From Agrocybe praecox (Eukaryota; Basidiomycota; Agaricomycetes; Agaricales; Agrocybaceae): a DNA stretch of 64,000 nt. The translations under genes were made by a program, and so were the position numbers. Positions 54,684-64,000 of this stretch are shown in pieces (the stretch's first letter is position 1; each line of letters begins with the position of its first letter). The notes under the pieces were generated by a model. That model saw only the letters and a program-made list of their open reading frames with translations. It made no database searches and was not told the origin of the DNA. The stretch covers positions 124,001-188,000 of the forward strand of contig OZ024840.1 of NCBI GenBank assembly GCA_964017145.1. Reading direction: 5' to 3'.

Positions 54684-57600
54684 ATGAAGACGAGAATTGG
54701 CAAGACGACGGAGCGGGACGAAGGAGGGGATGCCACCCCAGGTCTGTCGGGCTCGTCCCTCGATTTCGCTCCATTTTACTCACTTTTTCTTCTTTTTCTC
54801 TCTTTTCCCTCGTCCCTCTTCCGCTTTTCGTGCACTCCCCCCGCCTCCCCTTCCGTTTTTCTTCTTCCCTCTTCCCTCATCTTTGCCCTCCCTCGTTCCC
54901 CGCTGTTTTAGGTCGACAACGACAGCCCACCACCAAGACGAGTGGCAACACCAGCAGCACCACCGCACTCGCACTCGGACGCACACAATCACAATCGCCT
55001 CCTACGGCCACGCTACCCTCTATGCCCTCCGTGACGCCACACGCACACTTTAATGCCACCACTGCAGTCACCAATGGCGATCCGAACGTTAGCGGAGATG
55101 AGATGAGGGGGTTTGCGAGGTATAGGTGTGTGCCTTTTTCTCTCTTTCATTTTTTTCGTTCCTTTTTCGTCATTTTTATCCTCCCTTTTTCTTTCGTTTT
55201 TCGCTTTTCTTCTTCATATTTTTTTTTTGCTTCTTCCTGATGCCACACTTCCACTTTTCTCTCGTCTCGTCTAATTTCTCTTCTTCTCTCTCGCTCTGCC
55301 CCTTTGTCCTTGTCCTACTGCCTGAATCTGCCCATGTCACGCACCATGTGTGTGTGTGTGTGTGCCCCGCTCTTGCTCCCGAGCCTGAGACCCGGTCGTC
55401 TTCTCTTCCTTTTCTTTTCTCTTCTCTTGTCGTTTTTACCTTCTTCCCATGTCCGTTCACTTTCATGCCCCCCAAGCCTTACATCGCGCATTAACGCGCG
55501 CGTCCGCTATGGGTTACGTTACCGTTACCGTTAAATCTCTTACCTATAATTAACTCTTTCCCCATTTCCCTTTTCCTGTCCTTTAAAACTTCTTTCTCCC
55601 TTTCCCCATTTTGATAAAGGAACGTTTTCTCCTTTTCGCTTGCGCTTGCGCTTATGTGGACGCGTACGCGAAGACCCATCAAGCGTCTCTAGCTTTTGGG
55701 TGTTGGATGCCGGATGTGTATGCACGTTCGCTTGGTTGGTTGTGGGCGGTGTTATTTTCGTCTTTTTTTATATTTTTATTTTTATTTTCATTCCTTGGGT
55801 CATTTTTGTGGGATGCTTTTACAACTTTCGACTCCAGATGCTAGAGGATTCTTATATCTATTTTCCATTTTCTATTTCTATGTCCATCTTCATTTGTATG
55901 TGTTTGAATTTCCTTCCTTCCCTTTCCTTTTTTGGTTCCTTTGCGTGTGTCGTTTTGTCGTTCTCTTCCTATCTGCGTTCGTGAGCTGGATCGGCGTCGG
56001 TCTCCGCGAGCGAACAGGAGGTGTTGGGCCGGAGGATGAGCCGGGATGCGGCTCCTTCTTTTTCGGGTCTTTTCTTTTCCCTCCTTCGGTTGTTTTTAAT
56101 TTTTAATTTTTAATTTTCTTTTTCGTATGTTTTTGGAGTCGGGACTTGTTATTGTGATTCTCTTACTTCTTTCACTTCCTTCTTTCGCTTCTTTATTTGG
56201 CTTTCTCTATTTGCTTTCCTTTCATTGCGCAGCATTACGCACACACTAGGTCTGGGTTCTAGTAGCTCAGTGTCGGATTCGGTATCGGATTCGGATGTGC
56301 TCGTATGTTTTTCTTTGCGTGATTCTTTTCTTTCCCTTCTTTTGTCCTTCCTTCTTTCCTTTCATCCTTCTTTATTTGGTTTCCTTTCCTTTCATTACGC
56401 AGCATTACGCACACCCAAGGGTGTTGTATTGCGCATATGTGTAAGTAGCTCGGATTCGGATACGGTGTCAGTCGACTAATATCCGTGGCGTTCTCTGCGG
56501 TATCCGATTGGGCGGACTCGCTTCTTTCCATTGCACGCTTTTTTTTTCTTTTTCTTCTTCTTTTTCCACCTTCCGTTTTGTTCGTTCGTTCGTTCGTTCC
56601 CTTTTCATTTTCCTTTTCATCTTATTCATTCATTGGCTGCTTCTCTCGGCGCCCATTCATGTGTGTATGTTGTGTTGTCGTTACATACTTCTTACATGAT
56701 GCCGATGCCGGTGTCGGTGTCGGTGTCTGTGTTTTCATATTTTCATTCATATTTACGTTCATTCGTTCGCATTCGTTCGTTCATTCGGTCGTTGATTCAC
56801 ACGATTCCCGTTTGTTTGCCATCTCATCCTTCCATCAGTTGGTCGGTTGCTGTGGTTTACGAAAGAATTCTTCTTTTTTTTCTTTCCTTCATTCTGTTCT
56901 TTCATTTTCCATTTTTCATTTTTCATTTGTTGCGTCTTGCGTCTGACATCTTTCGTCATTCACCCACATTCACATCCCACGTTCTTCTTTCATTCTTTCA
57001 TTTTTTCTATTTTACCATGCTAAACCGATGTACTGACCCCTTTTGCGTTACGTTCATTCATCTTAGGTCGTTACGAGCCCTGTTCGGCGACGGCGACGGT
57101 GGTGTTTTACAAGAACGGGAAATTGGGAGGGCAGCTTTGATGCAGGGTTCTAGTGCGACGAGGAAGAAAGATGATGAGAATGGGAACGAGAATGGTGACG
57201 AGAAAGAGAAAGTGGATTTAAATGCGAGTGCTAAGAAGAAGAGTCGACGGGTGCAACATCAACATCCACAAAAACCCCCAAAAACTCAAAAACAACGGCA
57301 GCAGAAAGGACATCAACATCAACGACAAGGAATGATGTACCCTTCGAATGAGAAAGAGAAACCGCTTAGGCATAAGAGCTCCTTTGCTAGTATCGGTCTA
57401 GTCAGTGGGAGTAGGAGGAAGAGGAGCGCAGAGAGTTTTGGTTTTGTCGATGGGACGAGCAGCAGAGGCAGCACCTCTAGCAACAACAACAACACGAACA
57501 ATTTCGTCACTATCCGACCTAGACATTCTGGGGTGTTTACGCCTCAGCTGCCTACGGAGCTTTGGCTGCTCGTGTTTCGGTTTGCGGTCGCGCCGCCTTT

Positions 57601-59998
57601 TGTTGGTGGCGTTGGGATGGGTTCGTCATCGTCGTCGGCATCGGTGTCGAAACATGCGACTACTACTTTGGCTACGCAGGCCCAGTCGCCTTATCCTTAT
57701 TATTCGGCTGTGGGGTCGTCGCCTGCGACGTTTTCCTCCTCCTCCTCCTCCTCCTCCTCCCTATCTTCCTCTTCGTCGTCGTCGTTCTCTTCGGGCGCTA
57801 CCGACCCTAACCCCTACCCCGAGCCCGTGTCGTTCCTCAACCGCGCCCCGGCACACACCCACCTCGGCACGCGTATCGCGCAATACAACGCTCACCTGAA
57901 GTGGAAAGCGTCGCTCACGCGGGTGTGTAGGATCTGGAACTGGATTGCGCAGGAAGTGCTTTATGAGGATGTGTGGATTGGGAGGGGGAGGGAGGCGAGG
58001 GCGTTGGCGGAGAGGTTGTGTGGGGATGGTGGTGGGGGTGGTGGGGGCATGACTGCGTTGGTTGAGGTTGAGGTTGAGGCTAGCTCTGGGCAGAAACAGA
58101 ACAAGTCTTTGGTGGGAGGAGAAAAGCAGGAAAATAACCGACGGCGGAAGTGGCTGGATGTCCTCACGAGGGGACGGAAGCGCGCACAAGTGATCCACAC
58201 GCACGGAGTGACGACGACGACAGTAACCCGGGCTCTGTCGCGCAAGCCGTCGGTTGACCATTCGTCCTCGTCGCCCAACAATGTCGGCCGTTTCGTGCGC
58301 CGGATCCGTGTCGAGACGCGTGCGATGGAAAAGTGCTCTCCGCATGATATGTTATTGATTTTGCAGTATTGTCCGAATTTGGAGGTCTACGAGGATTATA
58401 GGAGCGTGAGGAGGCCGATGCATCCGCTTGCGTTGAGTGTTTCGCCTATCGTGCCGTTTTCGATGGGTGGGACGATGGCGACGACGGCGACGGCCTCCTC
58501 CTCGGGGCTGTATGGCTCAGCGACGACGGTTACTTCTTCCTCCTCTTCTTTGCAAGGCCTCCTCACCCCCGATGCGCTCCTTCACACACTGCTATCCCGC
58601 CCGTTGAAGAAACTCAGTTGGACAAATTACGATTACGACGCTACGGATTTCGAGGCAGGTGTGGCGTTCTATGAGGATATCGTTGGGCCGAGGTTGGCGG
58701 GCCTCGCGGGTTCTCGGTTGGAGTTTTTAGAGATTTCGTTGAGTGCGTTGGGGGTGCATGGGTTTGGTGCGGCGGGTGCTGGGGTTGGTGCTGGCGCTGC
58801 GGGCAGCAGGGCGGAGAGGAGACAGATGCCGATGAGAGTGGATAGCGGGCTGAATGCGAGTCTGTTGACCCATTTGTCTGCTGATCTCGTTGGGTCGTCG
58901 TCGTCATCATCATCATCATCATCATCGTCCGCCGTCTCCGAATCCATCGACGGATTCACATATACCCTCCTCCTCCCCGCTCTGCGCTCCTTAAAAGTAA
59001 CCCTGGATAACGCGACGTTCACTGTGCTCTCCACTTGGGACATGCCCAGGCTCACGCACCTCTCTGTGCTCTCCGCCGATTTTGGGTACTCTGGTAGTGG
59101 GTTCAGGACATTCTTCGAAGTGCATGGGGAGAAGGTCGTGCAGCTTGAGTTGGGCCATTCGAGTGGGGATATCGAGGAAGCTTGGTTGACTGCTCGTCCG
59201 CCTCCTGCTCTTCATAACACACAAAGCCCCCAAGGGTCAACCAGCGTCCCGCTCAACATGTGGTGTCCGAACCTGAAAGAATTCATCTGCAGCGCAGACG
59301 CCGAGTGGAACTGGCAGTCCCCGGATTGGATCGCGCCACATGTGCTATTGCCTACGCATCCCGGGCTGGTGTTTATTGGCGTGAGGGATATGGAGAAGAG
59401 GCTGCTTGCAGATGCGGATGATGCGGCGAGGAGACGCAGGGGGGATGTCGGTGTGCTTGGTGTGCATGATCAGGATCATGGGCCAGACGAAGACCCGTAC
59501 TTTATGCTCCTCGAGCAGTTCGGGAGCTTGTTGAGGAAAGACGCGTTCCCTTCCTTGCGATACGTGCGTGACATGAGCTGGGAGAGCGATATTTATAGAC
59601 GCACGGGATGGATGGCAGCTGCTAGCTGTTCGCCGTCGGAGTCTGCGACGAGCTTGGATGTTTCTGCTCCTGCTTCTTCTTTGCCATCATCATCATCATC
59701 CCCTGCAGCTGGATCGGGATTCTCCTGGTGGTCCTCCTCATTGCATGCCCCCACCAATACTCGTCTCCGCTTCCCCTCCTTCCCGCTCTCCAAACCCTCC
59801 CAAACATTCCAACAAACCCAAGCCCAAGCCCTCCTCGCCGCCGCCGACGCCTCCGAAGCCCGCGCGAACGGCACCAAAGTGCTCAAGTTCTGGAGTACAG
59901 TCCTGCGCCGATGCAGGGAGAGAGGTGTATGGTTGGAGGATTGCAGAGGTGTCAATGTGACGATGGGGGATTTGAGGAGGGCTGGGTTGGGGACGTAA
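54684..59998 (+). CDS. Large F-box-like protein (intact parent copy)
   Basis: The model has three exons, 54684-54741, 54912-55125 and 57067-59998, joining in exact frame (AG+G codon) to about 1,067 aa. The N-terminus is Thr/Ser-rich. An F-box-like core begins at LPTELWLLVFRFA (about residue 253) and resumes, after a ~110-residue Ser-rich and Gly-rich insert, at RVCRIWNWIAQEVLYEDVW (about 375-395). Downstream are leucine-rich segments typical of mushroom F-box proteins: FVRRIRVETRAMEKCSPHD, LSWTNYDYDATDFEA, LEFLEISLSALG, LPALRSLKVTLDNATFTVLS and LTHLSVLSADFGYSGSG, with several poly-Ser runs between them. F-box proteins usually recruit targets to SCF ubiquitin ligases; that role is inferred by family only. 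The third exon was chosen to start at ttag|GTCG, because the upstream part of the open frame (56,531-57,066) is pyrimidine-rich intron sequence. Confidence 0.82.
55126..57066 (+). other. Long (1.94 kb) intron of the F-box gene
   Basis: The intron runs from gtgtgtgcct to tcatcttag. It is extremely pyrimidine-rich on the coding strand and contains (GT)n near 55,348. It also holds two similar blocks (ctttcattgcgcagcattacgcacac near 56,218-56,245; cattacgcagcattacgcacaccc near 56,391-56,417), each followed by ggattcgg-rich sequence that could be an alternative exon. Confidence 0.6.
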
Positions 59999-62531
59999 AA
60001 TGCACCTGTCTTTACTGTTCCTCGCTTTCGTGGGTGATTGCGCTATGTTTCTTTTTCTTTTCTTTTCTTTTTCGTGGGTTGCTCGCTTGGCTTCGTATGG
60101 ACAGTTTCTTTTCCCCCTCGTCTCTTTCGTCGTGTTCGATGTTCCTTATCCAAAACTTGCTTCATCTTCAAGACGGCGGACTTCTTTTTTCTCTCCACCT
60201 CACGAATTCCTCTTTTTTCATCTTTTTTCACCTTCGTATCTTTCCGTCCTCCCTTCATTCATTCATGCTCGCGACAAACCCACACCAAACCAACCCAAAC
60301 ACACCCTACTGTACCGTATTATCATGTAATGTCATTCTTCTATCCATTCTTCTATGCCTCCATCGAGAACGCTATTACTACATTTATATTGCATTGCATA
60401 TTATTCCATGTTTGTCACCTTTTTCTATAGTATACGACCTATCACGACGCGGTTTACCGACCTTGCCTTGCCATACTGGCCCTCGACCGCCATCCCATCT
60501 GGAATCCACCGGGATCCGGATTGTATACATATATACCATGTTGTTGTGTTATTGTTGCTGTGTTATTGTTGCTGTTCCGTTGTGTTCGAAAATTCCATGT
60601 GCCTGTTTGTCTTTTTCGGATTTCTTTGTTGTCCTCACGAATTGATGTGGTTTTTAATGTTGTCTAGTATGAGTGTTAGATAGATAGATAAAGAGAGAAT
60701 GGGTTGTAGGACCGTATATCCCATTATCATCCCAATTATGTGTACTTTACTTGCTTGCTGATTTTCCATGTTTGTGAATTCGGGATGTGTCCGGGAACCC
60801 AGAACTAGAAGCAGAAAGCGCAGTGCTTGCAGGGCGAGCTAGGTGGACGGCTAGTATATATAGTACAAAGTACTTGTAATGAGTTTGTGCGATGGGGATG
60901 AACGGGTACTATATTATTGACTCCTGTGAGGTATTTCCCTTTGAGCGCTCAAGTTTCAATTGTCAATTTAATCGAGGCGCCGGTGCGTAAATTGTGCTGA
61001 TTGGTTAGTTCATTGTCCGCGTCGATCTTACCTGCCACTCGAGTCGATTTGGGGAATATTACGGGTGTACATATGCTTGGGGATGAGATCCGAATGGAAG
61101 AAGGAAGGTAAAGAGGTGGTTTTATGGTATGTACACATCAAAAGTTTAACATTTTACTTTTTTGTGGTTGTGCAACGCAAAAAGCGGCTAAAAGCGTCAA
61201 AGTAACAAGCTAAGAAACCTAGGTGCCCGAAATCAAAAAATTGATTCCTTGGTGAAACAATAGGAAATAAATTGCACAGATTTAGGGCTGAAATGATGAT
61301 AAAATAGCGTAACTTTTCACCTTTTTTTTTTTTTTAGCTAGTAGCTTTTTTGAAATCGAGAAATATGCTAAAAGAAAAGCGGACAAGTAAATTGCAAGGT
61401 TACCGATGCCATGTGGTGGTATTCCCATGGTGTACCGTATTATCATGCCATGTCATTCTTCTATCCATCACTAGGCGCAGAAATGTATTTATGTAGTTCA
61501 AAAATTCATATATAATTGAAGTGGAAATGCTAACTTTTCGTAACTGACATATTCATTCGAAAATGGACTTGCAGAGGTTGAATAAACCAACCGATTTCTG
61601 TAACCTGAGAAGCGGTTGTTAAAGTCAAAACAATTAAAGAGGGAAAACACACGACTTTCCATTCTCTTTCCAAAATCTAAAAATTCAACATTTTCCCACT
61701 CGAAACATCAGCCCTTTTATGAAGTCAAAAATTCGTCGGGCCGGATTCCTATATGGAGTACCGAAGTTAACATATGGAGTACCGGAGTTACGCCATAAGG
61801 GAATTCCGGCAAGCCAATTTTTAATTGTTCCAAGGGCAGACTTTGCGACTTCGAAGAAGGCTTATTGTTTCTATTTCAAAAAGGAGAACAGAAATAAATT
61901 GGAAAATAGACACTTCCTGACATTCTTTGCTAATAAATTTTTGCAATACAAAAAGTCCTTCGACAATTATGTCTTTACTCATCTCTTTCGTACGAAAATT
62001 TTCTACGTCGTAAAACCAGAATTTTATAGCAAATTATAAGTCAAATTTTCGGACACAAAAATTGATTTTTGCGCGTAGTGCATCCTTCTACACATCCAAA
62101 TATTTTCCACGTACACATTCGTTTGTGTCTCATTGTGTCTCATACCGTCGCTTCAGACTCGAATGTGACGCCCCGTATCGTCAGTCCTTTGTTTTGTTAT
62201 GCTTTATTTATGAAGGAAGGATCCGCAGAATATATAACTCCTACCCCAGCAGATATTGAGTGTGATGTCCATACTGGAGGCCGTCCTATACTGTGGCTCT
62301 GTCTGTCCTCCCAGAATACACCGCGTATGCAAACATCCATGCCGCTCGGGCGAATAAGATTACCGTACTATTACCACGGGCTTGGCTATGCAGCCAAATA
62401 TAGTGTCACGAAGAATATTCAATACATGTACGTTCGCACATGCCTCCCACTCAGGTTTCTTCTCTGCCATCTTCTCTATATGCTATCTTTCTCGCTCTGA
62501 TACAGATTTCGACGATTTCTTCGGACATTTC
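59999..62531. other. 3' flank of the F-box gene, AT-rich island and NACHT D upstream region
   Basis: From 59,999 to about 61,137 the sequence is matched in inverted orientation at 40,070-41,150 and in part at 31,520-31,950. At about 61,140-62,090 lies an AT-rich stretch absent from the other copies, with an imperfect direct repeat atatggagtaccg(a/g)agtta near 61,752 and 61,772. A 37-bp stretch at 60,311 (tgtaccgtattatcatg…) recurs at 61,433. From about 62,380 the sequence matches the upstream regions of NACHT B and C. No gene is seen. Confidence 0.5.
62400..62531 (+). promoter_or_regulatory. Conserved 5' flank of NACHT D
   Basis: The block gtgtcacgaagaatattcaa through cccactcaggtttcttctct to the ATG is matched upstream of NACHT B (31,349-31,475) and, more loosely, C. 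Conservation of non-coding sequence in the same position suggests a shared promoter and 5' leader, or simply recent duplication. Confidence 0.4.
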
Positions 62532-64000
62532 ATGAACGGAAAGCAGTCTTTGGGATCTTTCTTCCCATCATCGCAAGCCATCATCACTGGTGGTACGTTC
62601 ACCAGCATTCAAAACTCCCATTTTCATGGTGGAGCAAAGGGTATGCTATAGTATTTTGTCTTATTGTAAATTAAACACCTCAGTCCTCCAGATGGATATG
62701 ATAGACTGCTGGAGGTTGTGGCGCCCAACGCCCTTCATAATTCGGGTCACATCTTCGACCCACCAAAGTGCCACCCGGGAACACGTCTGGCGGTCATACA
62801 GGCAATCGTAGACTGGCTTGCAGGAGTAGACGAAGATACCCATGAAAAAGCTGTGAACTGGCTTACTGGAGCCGCGGGTGCTGGGAAATCCGCCATCGGG
62901 AGGAGCATCTGCGAGCGCTGTGCTCAGGAAGGAAGACTTCTCGCCAGTTTCTTTTTCAGTTCGAGTGATAGCACAAGAAATCACTCCAAGTCTCTTGTGT
63001 CGACAATCGCTTACCAGCTTTGTGGTATCCATTCCACTATACGTACCGCGGTGTCCAACTATATCGCCTATGATCCCCTTATTTTCACCAAGTCCCTGCG
63101 AACGCAGTTTGTATCGCTTGTCATGGACCCGTTAATGGTGTTCTACGATCAGGAGGCTCGGAGTGTCCCCTGTCTCATAGTTATAGATGGATTGGACGAG
63201 TGCGTGGATCAATCCAGCCAGCACGATATTTTGGAGACCATCAGGGGTCTCATAGAACCCTACTCCACGTCCCCTATTCGATTCCTCGTCTGCAGTCGCC
63301 CGAAGAGCAACATAAAGAATTTCATTCATGGAGTGCAGATGGCTTCCGCCGTCTTCACTATACACCTGGACGACGACGATTACGATTCTGACCAGGATAT
63401 TGAAAAATATCTGCGCGATAATTTCAAGGAGATCCGCGAGGGTCATGTTCGCAAATATTCGATACCTGAAGGCTGGCCCGGTGAAGGCAATATCTACCGA
63501 CTCATAAACACAGCGTCGGGCCAGTTCATCTATGCTTCGACTGTAATCAATTTCGTGAGGTCTCCGAGTCATGGACCTCACCAACGACTTGAGATACTCC
63601 TCGGCCTTCGACCACCGAAAAAAGATCTTCCGTTTGCCCAACTGGATGCTCTCTATATACACATACTTAATCAGACAGAGGACCCATCCCTTACTGTCAA
63701 GTTGCTGGGCTATGTCTCTTTATACTCCTCGATTGCTACTCCTGTACTCGAGGCGTACCTTGGCTTACAGGATGGGGATGCGCAAGATATAATCTCCGAT
63801 CTTGCTGGTATTGTGTCCATGCAACAGGATAAAGATAAAACATTTTGTTGTGTATACATCCTGCACAAGTCCCTTGCAGACTTCCTTTTTGATCTGTCTC
63901 GATCACAAAACCTCTACTATATGAGCTTGGCAGACACCAAAGCATCACATTTCCTTCGTTCAGTTGAAATATTCTCAGGTGAGTCATTATCCGACACATC
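62532..64000 (+). CDS. NACHT-domain STAND ATPase, gene D (5' part, continues beyond window)
   Basis: Exon 1 is 62532-62640 (109 nt, phase 1; GSFFPSSQAIITGGTFTS). Exon 2 is 62692-63978, open throughout. An intron starting gtgagtcatt at 63979 runs off the window at the same position as in genes A and C. Visible domains: NALHNSG…FDPPKCHPGTR, P-loop GAAGAGKSAIG (residues 96-105), Walker B LIVIDGLDE (198-206), VCSRPKSN (about 236-243), and ILHKSLADFLFD near the exon end. The second in-exon acceptor candidate (cctcag|TCC) was rejected because only ctccag|ATGG keeps the NACHT frame. It follows the intact F-box gene in the same orientation. Confidence 0.87.

Noticed and set aside
56531..57066. N-terminal part of the 1,155-codon frame as F-box protein sequence
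   Set aside because: It is pyrimidine-rich (Phe/Ser/Leu only) intron sequence ending in tcatcttag. Splicing 55,125 to 57,067 gives an exact frame match to upstream exons.
62641..62691. Alternative acceptor cctcag at 62,683 in NACHT D
   Set aside because: It puts the NACHT domain out of frame. The acceptor ending at 62,691 restores it and matches the other paralogues.

Overview
The window looks like a nuclear contig from a filamentous basidiomycete, most likely an Agaricomycete. The signs are many 50-70 nt GT-AG introns, multi-exon seven-transmembrane genes of mushroom type, a BTB/POZ gene, a large F-box-like gene, a family of NACHT-type STAND (fungal NLR-like) ATPases, and a DIRS-class (tyrosine-recombinase) retroelement. 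No organism name can be read from the sequence. All gene models were built by hand from splice signals and reading-frame continuity.

Layout. 1-2.4 kb: 3' part of a Gly/Ser/Pro-rich gene. 3.5-4.7 kb: a 7TM gene of five exons. 4.7-8.0 kb: no convincing gene. 8.08-14.05 kb: a 36-exon gene that stays open through all 35 splice junctions (about 1,305 aa). It encodes a long low-complexity region, five tandem copies of a three-exon cassette, and a C-terminal reverse transcriptase domain with all catalytic Asp residues and no RNase H. This is the most unusual object in the window. 14-44.9 kb: a segmentally duplicated array containing NACHT gene A (intact, minus), NACHT gene B (minus, split by a 5.1-kb DIRS element), NACHT gene C (intact, minus), two truncated F-box pseudogenes (minus) and four copies of an unidentified segment called X here. 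45.7-46.8 kb: a BTB/POZ gene. 47.0-47.8 kb: a short DNA-transposon derivative with exact 39-bp terminal inverted repeats. 48.9-50.6 kb: a DUF6533-type 7TM gene. 50.6-54.7 kb: gene-poor and rich in microsatellites. 54.7-60.0 kb: the intact F-box-like gene. 62.5-64 kb: NACHT gene D (plus), running off the window.

How it fits together. F-box-like gene and NACHT gene sit head-to-tail in the same order three times (43.6 to 36.7 kb, 34.2 to 23.1 kb, 54.7 to beyond 64 kb), so they were duplicated as a module. Two of the three F-box copies have decayed, while NACHT open frames have largely survived. NACHT B is broken only by the retroelement. Two unrelated genes in this region, the RT gene and the NACHT tails, have grown by duplication of small exons that are all flanked by phase-1 introns.
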